64,000 bases of DNA from Fibrobacter sp. UWEL (GCF_900142535.1 NZ_FRBE01000019.1:1-64000); one strand, 5' to 3'; counted from the first letter of the stretch, positions 42,401-50,203 are shown. Translations and numbers: made by a program. Notes: generated by a model from the sequence alone, not told the origin.

Positions 42401-43559
42401 GATGCTCGCTCTTGATGTGATAGACAAGAAGTCTGTGGATTGGAATGATGAAGATGCCGTGTTCTACTGGTGGGATGAATCTTCCAGCGTAGGTGAATAC
42501 TGGCAATATCAGGCTTATGGCGAAAGGGATGAAGTGGATGCTGTGACGGGTGGCTGGTACAGCTCTCTGGAAGGCCGCTCCATTGAACTTCGTGAAGACC
42601 TGGAAGTCCCTGATTCTGCAGTATGGAAGGTTTCCAATGTCTATAGCGGATGGAACCTGGTGGCAAATCCCTATGGCTGGACCATTGCCAATCCGGATAC
42701 AACTCTGGAAAGCTGGCGCTGGAATTCTGAACTGTGTGACTACGATACCACAAGGCCTTGGTTCCTGAAGCCTTACGAAGCAATCTGGGTCCGTGTGGAT
42801 TCCGATACTTCTTTGGCTCTGGATAAGACTCCTGTGTTTGATACCACCGCTGTTAAGGCTGCTGCAAAGCGTCGCGTTCTCGCAAAGGCCAACAACAAGT
42901 TTGACTGGTCTATTCGTGCGGTCCTTCAGGATGAAATGGGTAAAACTGACTCCTGGAACGTGCTGGGTGCAGGTGAAACTGACATGATGGAGGAACCTCC
43001 TGAAGGTATGGGCAACCATGTTCGCCTCTCCATTATGGAAGGCCGCAAGCGTCTGGCCAAGTCCATGAAGCAGATTTCCGAAGATGGATATACCTGGAAT
43101 CTGGAAGTTTCCGCCACCAGTAACCGTAGGGGCTACCTGAGCTTCGAAGGTCTGGACCGTGTGGAAGTCTTCGGTTACCGCCTGTTTGTTACCGTAGATG
43201 ATCGCACCGTGGAACTTTCTGCAGGCGAAAAGCTGCCGGTGGCCCTCAAGAGCGTCTCCAAGAGCGTGAAGGTTCAGGTGGTCAAGTCCGAAGCTCAGCT
43301 GGCAAAGTCCGTTTCTGGCTTGAAGATGGTTCAGCAGGGTAACAGGGTGAATGTCTCCTTCAACGTTCCTGCAGAACTGTCCGGCAGCGGCTACATTGCA
43401 GAAGTGGCTGGCTTGAACGGCGAAAAGGTCTCCTCCAGCCGTGGCAAGGCGACCTCTGGCAGGAACGAAGTTGGACTGACCCTCCCGAAATCCGGTCTGT
43501 ATTATGTCCGAGTTCGTGTGGCAAGTCAGCAGACTGCGGGTAAATTTCTGGCAAAATAG
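36483..43559 (+). CDS. giant secreted protein, paralogue sharing the C-terminal module
   Basis: A 2358-residue exported protein (signal MEKISKLMGLLLLGLAGVGQA; AAGGAG upstream). Residues 50-620 contain solenoid turns such as GGLVGYGS, GGLFGFLK, GGLVGGET and GGLIGNAM, like the preceding protein but in a different order. Residues about 700-1750 are long, low-similarity beta-rich sequence. Two tandem Ig-like repeats follow (about 1761-1850 and 1869-1955, each with TPYxFxWDTxGLAPxxYxxSV). Residues about 1965-2358 form the shared C-terminal module (YWWDESSSVGEYWQY, SGWNLVANPYGW, LKPYEAIWVRV) ending KSGLYYVRVRVASQ, a type-IX-like sorting tail. The region 36.9-40.2 kb is visibly richer in A+T than the rest. 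Surface or adhesion role inferred. Confidence 0.85.
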   Translation: MEKISKLMGLLLLGLAGVGQAADPFNVACESVEEVDGDYSFDCSVYQSATGEYETWSDVIFAIRDEISMKESDVKSISITLESDITFDALPSDPASCTNSTTDDAQLYSSDWVNAGYNFDGANHTIKNFCLIGERGQSDIAFFKEFKNGSIKDVTFDNAYVMAKLDDNQDATEATAAVVVAKSENVAFENVTVKNSKVYGMDVGSVVAFANGGSFKNVTVTSTDVATPDAVFPEYTGVTKTVLAISSSSKLGGVAAATSNVYSFSNINLTAVSVGVNNATSVSYVFESINGPENVSGGFKNRIEGGVVGNAIASSDRFEYEGGSVEVTLGRGSSMAGLFGSSSLEGYAYVKNVKSTVSITSTCEEYNNIGGFMGQSTDKSLMFQNNKGSLTIDWKTVSSCGETSLQTMYVGGLVGYGSDFYSMKSQKDSVTVNFSVGTAYNDGAHAVGGLFGFLKNSLTIDAKNDYVTANISDLSTATDSTQIGGLVGGETGLVYSKSGYPFGVYRNEVLGTVKVSATVKAAVGGLIGNAMHGNQDLAVFHNVIKSDIIVPNGAQAGFVAGHIRVVDDNLSVAGNFHVGTKDVDVSDVIGRYDDESDNEVEDWNKVYADAIDYDFPSICFNYRNAISGLDATDADWVFTTGAFLQESGYLYNGVLPETAMKTFAFAHALNSGVYNKRGGASNDAIVLNDSWWSDGVNYPRYIDDELMTPYAPYMLTVDYSRVADQMTATQKTDMAAYISPGTENQFNAFTSNDKVIDPKFVASFKQLDWDYLMTNEISESTELESGDQTYTMFENKKFNVSYGYTYDGSDYYKFDDDGSELYFYTPRVDETSFNDAHLVPPIRTVGGVTRDYRLNGFIIDCEDESVCEGYPIEGSVDVTVVSSFARLISGLATRDFTGYSNTIRLIYKKDSDGPTVEALPKVYFANSESVIKAYVTTYGFTSAGSHVDISGGRSSSPTDIDYAGMTSEIGLATASGFTTTGWKVDLLVGFEGNYTYEDFNGCYDESSAKDFCKDKVIAAEADRNIGSVNGLTDSLMAKASDNVWKWSISLESNETIDMASLINAFSRVVNNGFSSPLVYMHITPKGSVNNYTISFIPNETHLPEVENPAENEIFFANSWKNSGTYSLESNELPTIYSTHYNFAGWTGYSQSERSNNKYSRLTSDLLDTVVVTNGAFNAYGNWTEKEEETSRSLFLIAQAPDSEPKEDEGTPLVYLNGTVELYQTYVVNDESKKVTHSFGEDAYYAEGESYAREYRSMDIPNIDESMTFHVTAKPNNGYRLNFLKDSVVSAEEELEPMMARAPAVEAAAVGNLVFGESDTTLTIESGMDQHYLVANFAPIPYHFQFTRELGSEWFYPKDWRDTAIYTIDAVTYQTPVPLIYSIAGTSKGWNTSRTLGENDSPVMYNSPISDNMEKGLYTETDTLYMILEKETATNATISLNKDAASAVRLVQFIGDKDDKVWKQDSISHSFTVGESNGEMLIPSIYGAVYEFTARIAVEKGYAIETAEYSFDTLVDQVSQSKSYSFNDGDVVALEPYAMKNIQFKVDFAPIPYLIAFENAVKEGAIDDGVSLEKREYTVESENIAYPSGLYTSESCLIGWKVGSSEKVLTSFNVEDFSTVKEGENTLTAVWGGVAACDNETSEKDTVAGEYNRLVLGAKGGRVAIVQMTKNADGKDSVVRTRAFGESMSMLFPGHVAENTWYVVNIVAADGYEAPETILFFNDDARGGRKGDTLKLANGDVLPSEKLYASVLKAEFVLINKTPIEFAETPKFKLSNDTLSLAFTTSEFDADRHAVVQKLFIADDDTLLTVDTVKTTPYVFSWDTTGLAPASYKISVKVFDETESAPFDTSFTIYGDTSVVDTDTTIVDTISIAFAQDPEFRISGSAAHMNFVTSEFNAEREALAEVILVRNGDTTISVDSVKKTPYEFTWDTVGLAPGKYELSVRVYDTAESASYDTSFVVTGEIAAASMDGWQMLALDVIDKKSVDWNDEDAVFYWWDESSSVGEYWQYQAYGERDEVDAVTGGWYSSLEGRSIELREDLEVPDSAVWKVSNVYSGWNLVANPYGWTIANPDTTLESWRWNSELCDYDTTRPWFLKPYEAIWVRVDSDTSLALDKTPVFDTTAVKAAAKRRVLAKANNKFDWSIRAVLQDEMGKTDSWNVLGAGETDMMEEPPEGMGNHVRLSIMEGRKRLAKSMKQISEDGYTWNLEVSATSNRRGYLSFEGLDRVEVFGYRLFVTVDDRTVELSAGEKLPVALKSVSKSVKVQVVKSEAQLAKSVSGLKMVQQGNRVNVSFNVPAELSGSGYIAEVAGLNGEKVSSSRGKATSGRNEVGLTLPKSGLYYVRVRVASQQTAGKFLAK

Positions 43560-43597
43560 CCGAAATTAGCTGAAAAACGCCAATTTTAAATAAAAAA

Positions 43598-43626
43598 GGC
43601 TTCCGAAAAATCGGAAGTCTTTTTTA
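43598..43626 (+). terminator. rho-independent terminator
   Basis: GGCTTCCGA-aaaa-TCGGAAGtC followed by TTTTTT, ending the second giant gene. Confidence 0.9.
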
Positions 43627-43721
43627 TTGTTACAAACATTGCCATAGTGTACCACTTATTCTAATTGGCAAGCTACGCTTGCATTTAGTGCGGCTCGGTC
43701 ATGACAATTTGCGCAAGCACC

Positions 43722-43753
43722 ATTGTCGCGACGCTCGCCTTTTACTAAATTTG
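43722..43753 (+). promoter_or_regulatory. Bacteroidota-like promoter of the SLC13 transporter
   Basis: ATTG (43722-43725), 20 nt, TAAATTTG (43746-43753). The ATG follows 8 nt later, suggesting a leaderless mRNA. The string TTTACTAAATTTGCGC is shared with the yceD promoter. Confidence 0.6.
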
Positions 43754-43761
43754 CGCGCACT

Positions 43762-45444
43762 ATGACAAAGGCTAAATTCATCAAATTCATCATCGCATCG
43801 ATTCTCGCAATCGTTGCTCTCTACTTGCCGTACGAATCCCTCGGTTTCGACGCTGCAAGCCCCATGGGCATCCTGAACCCGCTGGAAATCCGCGTCATTG
43901 GCGTATTCGTCATGGCCGCTCTCTTCTGGATTCTCCAACCGTTCCCGATTTGGTCCACCTCCATGCTGGTGATCGTTCTTATGATCATCACCATGTCTGA
44001 CTCCGCCCTCTCTCCGTTCCGTGTTGACGGTGTTACCATGATTAGCCACAAGTCTGTGATGGCTACTTTTGCTAACCCGATCATCATGCTGTTCCTGGGT
44101 GGCTTCTTCCTGGCTGCTGCCGCTACCAAGTACAAGCTGGACTTGAACTTGGCTCGCGTGCTCCTGAAGCCCTTCGGCAAGAATCCGAAGTTCGTGCTTC
44201 TCGGCCTCATGCTCATCACTGCAGTGTTCTCCATGTTCATGAGCAACACCGCTACCGCAGCTATGATGCTCGCCATCCTCGCTCCGGTGCTCAAGCTCTT
44301 CGACGAAGATGACCGCGGTAAAGCAGCTTTCGCTCTCGCTATTCCTCTTGGTGCAAACATCGGTGGTATGGGTACCCCGATCGGCACTCCTCCTAACGCT
44401 ATCGCTCTTGGTGCTTTGAACGACGCTATCGCTCGCGGCGACCTGGCTGCAAACCCGGTTTCCTTCGGTCAGTGGATGGCTTTCGGTGTTCCGTACGTTA
44501 TCATCCTCATGGTGATCGCATGGGTTCTTCTCATGAAGATTTACCCCATCAAGATGAAGCAGATGGTTCTGAACATTGAAGGTGCTGGCAAGTTCGATAC
44601 TAGCCCCAAGGCAATCATCGTTTACATCACTTTCGTTCTCTGCGTTCTCCTGTGGGTTACCGGTAAGGGTGTCCATGGCATCAACGATAACGCTATTGCT
44701 ATGATTCCTATGGCCGTGTTCGCCCTGACTGGTGTTATCACCAAGAAGGACCTGAACGAAATGAGCTGGGACGTTCTGTGGCTGGTTGCTGGTGGTTTCG
44801 CACTGGGTGTTGGCCTCAACGCTACTGGTCTTGCCGCTCACTTGATCAAGACCATCCCGTTTGCAAGCTGGTCTCCCATCGCCCTCATGGTCGGTTGCGG
44901 TATCATCTGCTTGTTCATGGCTAACTTCATGAGCCATACCTCTACTGCAACTCTTCTCGTTCCTATTCTTTGCGCAGTTGGCATTGCTTGCCAGGACAAC
45001 CTCACCGGTCTCGGTGGCGTTACTGCTCTCCTGGTTTCTGTTGCCTTCGCTTCTTCTCTCGGTATGTCCATGCCGATCTCCACTCCGCCTAACGCTCTTG
45101 CCCACGCTACCGGTTACACCGATACCAAGGGTATGGCAATTACCGGCGTTGTGATGGGTCTCCTCGGCCTGGTTCTCTCCTGGGTCATGATGATCATCCT
45201 GGCTAAGGTTCAGTTCTTCGGCGCTCCCGTTGTGAAGCCCACCGAAGCTGCTCCTGTTGCAGCTCCCGTTGCCGCTGAAGCACCTGCCGCTGCCGCTCCC
45301 GTAGCTGAAAGCGCTGCTGTAGAATCCGCTGTTGCAGATAGCACCGTTGCTCTGCCGGCTGACTCCGCTGCTACCGTTGCTGCTGAAGCCCCCAAGGCTG
45401 AAGAAGTTAAGGCTGAAGCCGCTCCCGCAGAAGCTGCAAAGTAA
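43762..45444 (+). CDS. SLC13/DASS-family sodium:anion symporter
   Basis: A 560-residue inner-membrane transporter with two inverted-repeat signature loops: MSNTATAAMM (Ser161-Asn162-Thr163) and MSHTSTATLL (from Ser391), each near a proline-rich partner (GTPIGTPPNAI and MPISTPPNAL). These bind Na+ and carboxylate in the DASS family, whose members move C4-dicarboxylates, citrate or sulfate. Succinate or another dicarboxylate is plausible in this organism but not proven. Residues 493-560 form an unusual Ala/Pro/Glu/Val-rich cytoplasmic tail absent from typical members. The ATG at 43762 is preferred to an upstream in-frame start at 43723, which would lie in the promoter. It is monocistronic. Confidence 0.9.
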   Translation: MTKAKFIKFIIASILAIVALYLPYESLGFDAASPMGILNPLEIRVIGVFVMAALFWILQPFPIWSTSMLVIVLMIITMSDSALSPFRVDGVTMISHKSVMATFANPIIMLFLGGFFLAAAATKYKLDLNLARVLLKPFGKNPKFVLLGLMLITAVFSMFMSNTATAAMMLAILAPVLKLFDEDDRGKAAFALAIPLGANIGGMGTPIGTPPNAIALGALNDAIARGDLAANPVSFGQWMAFGVPYVIILMVIAWVLLMKIYPIKMKQMVLNIEGAGKFDTSPKAIIVYITFVLCVLLWVTGKGVHGINDNAIAMIPMAVFALTGVITKKDLNEMSWDVLWLVAGGFALGVGLNATGLAAHLIKTIPFASWSPIALMVGCGIICLFMANFMSHTSTATLLVPILCAVGIACQDNLTGLGGVTALLVSVAFASSLGMSMPISTPPNALAHATGYTDTKGMAITGVVMGLLGLVLSWVMMIILAKVQFFGAPVVKPTEAAPVAAPVAAEAPAAAAPVAESAAVESAVADSTVALPADSAATVAAEAPKAEEVKAEAAPAEAAK

Positions 45445-45474
45445 GTTCTAGACCATAGGTCAACTTAAAAGTTT

Positions 45475-45508
45475 GGGACCCCGACGTATGTCGGGGCCCT
45501 TTCTTTTT
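45475..45508 (+). terminator. rho-independent terminator
   Basis: GGGaCCCCGAC-gtat-GTCGGGGcCC followed by TTTCTTTTT. Confidence 0.92.
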
Positions 45509-45590
45509 AATACGTGCTTATTTAGCCCTAATTTCGTAAAATTGAGTTAACTATTTCCTTGGAAAAGTGTATTTTTCGTAAAAAAGGAAA

Positions 45591-45607
45591 TGCGCTCCTA
45601 TGGGAGC
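45591..45607 (+). promoter_or_regulatory. 5'-leader hairpin before the six-gene operon
   Basis: GCGCTCC-tat-GGGAGCG forms a tight stem 20 bp before the first ATG, outside any terminator context (no T-run). It may stabilise or regulate the operon mRNA. Confidence 0.4.
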
Positions 45608-45626
45608 GTCGTTTTGAGGTATACAC

Positions 45627-45899
45627 ATGCGAAAATTGGTTATTGCGACTTACGTTTGTAGAGCTTTGGGCTTTATCTTGATTCTTGTAAGTCTGTTTGG
45701 TCAGGGCTTGATTGCCAACTTGTTCCCCGGAGCAACTACGATTAATCCCTTTTTCTATACCGGCATTGGTATTTATGCGGCCGGTGCAGTGACCTATTTC
45801 TTTATTAACAAGAAGGAACGTGCGGACCGCCGCCGTCGCGAAATTGAAGAGGCTCAGGAAAGAGCCTTTGGTGGCCTCCACAAGGATGGCGAAAACTAA
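45627..45899 (+). CDS. small membrane protein of unknown function
   Basis: A 90-residue protein with two predicted transmembrane helices (about 3-25 and 43-60), joined by a short loop with NLFPGATTINP, and a strongly basic and then acidic tail (KKERADRRRREIEEAQERA) that should be cytoplasmic and helical. No family was recognised. Its TAA overlaps the ATG of the ABC ATPase gene, so it is the first member of a coupled operon and could be a small subunit or regulator of that transporter. GAGGT precedes the ATG. Confidence 0.75.
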   Translation: MRKLVIATYVCRALGFILILVSLFGQGLIANLFPGATTINPFFYTGIGIYAAGAVTYFFINKKERADRRRREIEEAQERAFGGLHKDGEN

Positions 45900-46810
45900 T
45901 GATTCAGATTGAACATTTGCATAAGACGTACCGGTCTGGCTTCTTCATGAAGCCGAAGCTTGCTCTGAAGGATGTGAGCTTCAAGGTGGAACCGGGCCAG
46001 GTTTTTGGTTTTATTGGTCCTAACGGTGCTGGAAAGTCTACCACCATTAAGGTGCTGACGGGCCTTTTGCGCTATGATTCCGGCAAGGTGCTGCTGAACG
46101 GGGTGAGCCCTCGCGAAGTGAAGAGCCGTACTTTTGTGGGGTATTCTCCGGAACAACCCTACTTCTATGATTATCTGACAGGCCGCGAACTGTTGAAGTT
46201 TTACGGTAAGTTAGTGGGTCTTCAGGGTTCAGAATTGGACAAGCGAATCCAGTGGGCTCTGGAACTGCTTCACGCCAACAAGGACTGGATTGACCGCCGT
46301 CTCCGTTCCTATTCCAAGGGCATGATGCAGCGAGTGGGTATTGCCCAGTCTATTCTCGGTAAGCCCAAGCTGTTGATTCTGGATGAACCCATGAGTGGTC
46401 TTGACCCGGTGGGTCGTCGCGATGTCCGTAGTGCCATTCAGGAACTGAACCAGATGGGCGTGACCGTATTCTATTCCAGCCACCTGCTGAGTGATGTGGA
46501 AGCCATCAGCCATCGTGTGGCTATGATCGTGGATGGTCGCATTGTCCGTGAAGGTACCGTAGACGAAATTACCAACGCTTGCGGCGTGGAATACCACGTA
46601 CGTACCCGCCAGGGAATTCTCCTGCAGGATCTGCCCCAGGGCGTGACTCCCGCCGGCCACCCGCAGGAATGTATCTGCGAGGACGATGCCGCCCGCGATC
46701 GTCTGCTCAGGTATTGCCTGGACAAGAATATTTCCATCGAACGCATGGAGCACAAGCGCCCCAGTCTCGAAGACATTTTGACGGAGGAGATTGCCCGTGC
46801 AGACGCTTAA
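45899..46810 (+). CDS. ABC transporter ATP-binding protein
   Basis: This 303-residue ATPase of the ABC-2 type carries Walker A GPNGAGKST (about 39-47), the signature YSKGMMQR in place of LSGGQ, Walker B LLILDEPMSGLDP and the switch His in SSHLL. The C-terminal 80 residues are the extra domain seen in Nos/Gld-like ABC-2 ATPases. It energises the permease encoded next, with which it overlaps. The substrate is unknown. Such pairs often export lipids or polysaccharides, or assist envelope machinery, and in the FCB group relatives belong to gliding (GldA/GldF) systems. Confidence 0.93.
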   Translation: MIQIEHLHKTYRSGFFMKPKLALKDVSFKVEPGQVFGFIGPNGAGKSTTIKVLTGLLRYDSGKVLLNGVSPREVKSRTFVGYSPEQPYFYDYLTGRELLKFYGKLVGLQGSELDKRIQWALELLHANKDWIDRRLRSYSKGMMQRVGIAQSILGKPKLLILDEPMSGLDPVGRRDVRSAIQELNQMGVTVFYSSHLLSDVEAISHRVAMIVDGRIVREGTVDEITNACGVEYHVRTRQGILLQDLPQGVTPAGHPQECICEDDAARDRLLRYCLDKNISIERMEHKRPSLEDILTEEIARADA

Positions 46811-47600
46811 GCATATCAATATCATCGCCCTGAATACTTTCCGCGAATCCATTCGCGACAAGATTCTTTACAACATCGGCTTCTTTGCTGTGGCTCTTGC
46901 CTTGTTCAGCATCGTCCTTGGGGAATGGTCCGTCTTTGACCGCGCTTACGTGATCAAGTCTACCACACTTTCCATCATGAGCCTGTCTGGTCTCCTGATT
47001 TCCATTTTCGTGGGCATTAGCCTGGTGCAGAAGGAAATCCAGAGACGTACGGTTTTGACCTTGCTGTCCAAGCCTATTTCTCGAGCCACTTTCATTGTGG
47101 GTAAGTACCTTGGTCTGCTTGCTGTGGTTGCAGTTCATCTGGTACTTTTGACCTTGATCTTTTACGCGACCTTGTGGGTTACGGGGTCTGAACCTACAGT
47201 AAGTTTGCTGACTGCTGTGTATCTCATTTTCTGCGAAATGGCTGTTGTCATTGCTGTGGCCCTGCTGTTCAGTAGCTTTAGCAGCACCGTGCTGAGCGCC
47301 TTGTTTACCTTGGGCGTCTACATGGCTGGCCACTTGAGCAACCAGCTTCTGGAACAGGTCCGCTTTGCTGCACGAATGGGCGAAATGGATCAGTCTTCCA
47401 GTGCTATTTTCGAAAAGGCCGCTGTTGTCATTCATGCGGTTTTCCCGGGTCTTTACCGTTACAACGTGACCAACTATGTGGTTCACGGCGTTGCTCTGCC
47501 GGATATGTACTTGTTCTGGAATACTGTCTACGCTTTAGGCTATGTGGGCGTGTTCCTGGCAATTGCTAGCTGGTGGTTTAGCAGGAGGGATTTCCTATGA
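46797..47600 (+). CDS. ABC-2 type permease
   Basis: This roughly 268-residue integral membrane protein has six hydrophobic segments. The best start is GTG at 46797, with GGAGGA 8 nt upstream; it overlaps the end of the ATPase gene by 14 nt. The motif LVQKEIQRRTVLTLLSKPISR is the amphipathic coupling helix of NosY/GldF-like ABC-2 permeases. It forms the membrane part of an exporter with the preceding ATPase. The stop overlaps the ATG of the first PilT-like gene by 4 nt. Confidence 0.88.
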   Translation: MQTLKHINIIALNTFRESIRDKILYNIGFFAVALALFSIVLGEWSVFDRAYVIKSTTLSIMSLSGLLISIFVGISLVQKEIQRRTVLTLLSKPISRATFIVGKYLGLLAVVAVHLVLLTLIFYATLWVTGSEPTVSLLTAVYLIFCEMAVVIAVALLFSSFSSTVLSALFTLGVYMAGHLSNQLLEQVRFAARMGEMDQSSSAIFEKAAVVIHAVFPGLYRYNVTNYVVHGVALPDMYLFWNTVYALGYVGVFLAIASWWFSRRDFL

Positions 47601-49195
47601 GAAACCAATATATGGCTAAGGTCCTGGTCCACAACAAGATGGTTACCGAGGACCAGATTAACGCTCATTGGGCTCAGGCTTCTGAACAAAAGGATATTGG
47701 TCAGGTACTTGTTGAAGCGGGGCTTATTTCCGCTGGCGTTTACGCCAAGGTCCTTGCGTTTGTCAAGAATATTGAAGCCAAGGCGGCTGCCTCTGCTCCT
47801 GCAGAACCGGCTCCGGCTCCCGCGGCAACTGCCCCGACGGCAGCTCCTGCTCGCAGTTCTGTAGCGGCGACTCCGAAGGCTACACCTGCTGCTCCCAAGG
47901 AACCGGAACAGCCTGCATTCCAGATCGAGGGGAACAATCCCTATGGAGACTCCACTTCGACTTCCAGTGTGGAAGTGGAAACGGTTGCAGGTCTTGAAAC
48001 TACCAGCATGGGCACGGTCCAGGTGGACGCAAGCGCTGAAGCAAGTGATGAAGAAGATGGCAAGTTGCCTCGACGTTTCGCTCTTGCTACGGGAGAAGGT
48101 ACTCCCGTGGAAGCGCCTGAAACCATTCGCCCCATGACCAATCTTTCCCAGTTGATTGCGTTTGCCCGCAAGTTCAATGCCACGGACATTTATCTGTTTG
48201 CGGATCGCCCGGTGGTGATGCGTCAGTCCGGCGTTCTCTTTGTGGCATCCGAACAGTCTCTGGACTTGTCCCGAATTAGCGACCGTCTGAACGAAGCCGC
48301 CAAGGGATTTTCTGACGGCTATAAGGTGGTTGTCGGTAAGAATTTCAGTAAGACCATTGGTCTTCCCGGCGTAGGTCGCGCCCGCGTGACGGTGACTTGG
48401 GATGATACCACTCCCAGCATTTCCGTGCGTGTGATCCCTACGGAATCCACCTCCATCGACAATTTGTATCTGCCGCCTTTCTGCAACCGCTTTACGGAAC
48501 TGAACAGCGGTCTGGTCCTGATTGCAGGTCCTGCCGCTAGCGGTCGCTCGACCACCATGACTGCTTTTGCAGAAACCATTGCGGCAAATCGTAACGTCTA
48601 TATCCAGACCATTGAAAAGCCTATTGAAAGAATTCTCCAGAATCCCAATGGGGCCATTGCCCAGCGTGAAGTTGGACTTCATGTTCATACGGGACTGGAA
48701 GGTATTTCTCTGGCCATGCAGTCTGGCGCCGACGTGATTCTATTTGACCATGTGGAAACCTACGAGGAACTTTCTGCCCTTCTGAACGCTGCAAACTCTG
48801 GCGCTCTCGTATTTGCGGTGGCCTCGGGTAACAATGTTCACTCCCTGCTGTCTAGGCTCATGAGCTCCGTTCCCGAAAAGAACCGCGTGGCATTTGCCAA
48901 CACTCTGGCAGACCAGCTGAAGGGCATTGTGGTCCAGCACTTGGTACCTGTGGTGCAGAACCAGGGTCAGGTTCTTGCGGTTGAAGCAGTGCGTATGACT
49001 TCTCCCATGGCGAACCTGCTCCGTCGTGGCGGCATCTCCCAGATTACCGCTGCCATCAGTAGCCAGAAGGATCAGGGCATCACTCTGGATGACTCTCTGC
49101 AGAAGTGCGTGGAATCTGGTTATATCGATGGCATGGAAGCCTGGAAACGTTCTTGCGATTCGAGGCGCTTTGCCTCCTATCGACCTGCAAAGTAG
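47597..49195 (+). CDS. divergent PilT-like protein with degenerate ATPase motifs
   Basis: A 532-residue protein. The first 50 residues resemble the GspE/MshE N-terminal domain (VLVHNKMVTEDQI...IGQVLVEAGLIS). Residues 55-175 are Ala/Pro-rich then acidic and disordered. Residues about 185-510 align in layout with PilT/PilU retraction ATPases (LSQLIAFARKFNATDIYLFA; LNSGLVLIAGP). The Walker A is GPAASGRST (311-319), with Arg317 in place of the obligate Lys. The Walker B position reads ADVILFDHVET, without the GEMRD-type glutamate. It therefore probably does not hydrolyse ATP and may pair with the next, Walker-A-intact protein. It is coupled to the ABC permease gene by a 4-nt overlap. Confidence 0.75.
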   Translation: MRNQYMAKVLVHNKMVTEDQINAHWAQASEQKDIGQVLVEAGLISAGVYAKVLAFVKNIEAKAAASAPAEPAPAPAATAPTAAPARSSVAATPKATPAAPKEPEQPAFQIEGNNPYGDSTSTSSVEVETVAGLETTSMGTVQVDASAEASDEEDGKLPRRFALATGEGTPVEAPETIRPMTNLSQLIAFARKFNATDIYLFADRPVVMRQSGVLFVASEQSLDLSRISDRLNEAAKGFSDGYKVVVGKNFSKTIGLPGVGRARVTVTWDDTTPSISVRVIPTESTSIDNLYLPPFCNRFTELNSGLVLIAGPAASGRSTTMTAFAETIAANRNVYIQTIEKPIERILQNPNGAIAQREVGLHVHTGLEGISLAMQSGADVILFDHVETYEELSALLNAANSGALVFAVASGNNVHSLLSRLMSSVPEKNRVAFANTLADQLKGIVVQHLVPVVQNQGQVLAVEAVRMTSPMANLLRRGGISQITAAISSQKDQGITLDDSLQKCVESGYIDGMEAWKRSCDSRRFASYRPAK

Positions 49196-49204
49196 GGAGG
49201 ATTT

Positions 49205-50203
49205 ATGGCAACAGAAATTGAATCCTTGTTGGAATACACCCTGAACGTGGGTGCCAGTGAATTGATTGTTTCCGAAGGTGCTGCTTCCGCAGTTCGCCTT
49301 TCCGGAAAGGTGTGCGCCATTCCAGATGCTCCCGCTATTGAGCCCGGCACCTTGCGTAGTTTTGTCGGTTCCATGGATGGCGAAAGCGGTTCCGTACTTG
49401 CGGGCCCCTGGAGCGGTTCCCGTTGGCGCGTCCGCTACAATAGGACTGCACTTGGCAACGCCGCCGTATTCCGCCCCCTGCTGGAAGAATGTCCGGACTT
49501 TGGCTCCCTGGGCGCCCCTGCCACTATGGATAGCCTGCTTGGGTTGAACAGCGGTATTGTGGTTTTTGCTGGTCCTGCCTGCAGCGGTAAGACGACTACG
49601 GCTTCTGCCTATGTATCCGCACTTTGCCAGTCTGCCATTCTTCGCGTGAGCAATCTTTCTTCCGTGAATGAACTTCCCATCAAGACCGGCGAAAGCCTGC
49701 TGCTGAAGGATTCCTATGGCGGTGTAACGGACAAGTTGACTCAGACGCTTCGTAGCGGTTCTGACTTGATCTGGATGGGCGATTTTGAAGGCCTCCCGCT
49801 GATTCCGATTCTGGAAGCGGCTGAAGCTGGTGCGCTTGTGGTGCTTACGGTTACTGCCGGCAATACGGTGGGCGCCCTGGAAGCATTGCTTGCAGACGTG
49901 GCCGACGAAGAACGTGACCTTGCACGCAATATGCTTGCCTCTGTCCTGAAGGCGGTGGTGGTGCAGCGTCTTCTGCCTGGTGCCGAATCCAGCATCCCTG
50001 CCTGGGAAGTTCTTTTCGGTTCCCAGAATGTGGCCTCCCGCATTCGCGCCGGCGAACTGTTCTCTCTGCCTTCCATTATATCTGCCTCTGCATCCGAGGG
50101 AATGCTCCTGATGGATGACTGCCTGGCTTCCCTCGTACAGTCCGGCTATGTCTCCAAGGATGAGGCAGGTAAGTATGTATCCAATCCTGCGGTATTGGGA
50201 TAG
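49205..50203 (+). CDS. PilT-like ATPase, short form
   Basis: This 332-residue PilT/GspE-superfamily protein lies 9 bp after its longer relative (AGGGAGG before the ATG). It has LLEYTLNVGASELIVSEGAA as the N-terminal alpha/beta domain, an intact Walker A GPACSGKTT (123-131; Lys129), and a weak Walker B SDLIWMGDFEG where PilT has PDVILVGEMRD. HTVGALEAL-like NTVGALEAL and the C-terminal QRLLPG segment match PilT's arginine region. Sequence is far from type IV pilus PilT, and no pilin or pilus genes are in the window. It may drive, with its neighbour, another envelope machine. The next gene starts inside its 3' end. Confidence 0.72.
   Translation: MATEIESLLEYTLNVGASELIVSEGAASAVRLSGKVCAIPDAPAIEPGTLRSFVGSMDGESGSVLAGPWSGSRWRVRYNRTALGNAAVFRPLLEECPDFGSLGAPATMDSLLGLNSGIVVFAGPACSGKTTTASAYVSALCQSAILRVSNLSSVNELPIKTGESLLLKDSYGGVTDKLTQTLRSGSDLIWMGDFEGLPLIPILEAAEAGALVVLTVTAGNTVGALEALLADVADEERDLARNMLASVLKAVVVQRLLPGAESSIPAWEVLFGSQNVASRIRAGELFSLPSIISASASEGMLLMDDCLASLVQSGYVSKDEAGKYVSNPAVLG

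Noticed and set aside
41703-43019. 438-codon minus-strand frame inside the second giant gene
   Set aside because: Shadow of the shared C-terminal module, with no ribosome site and no motif.
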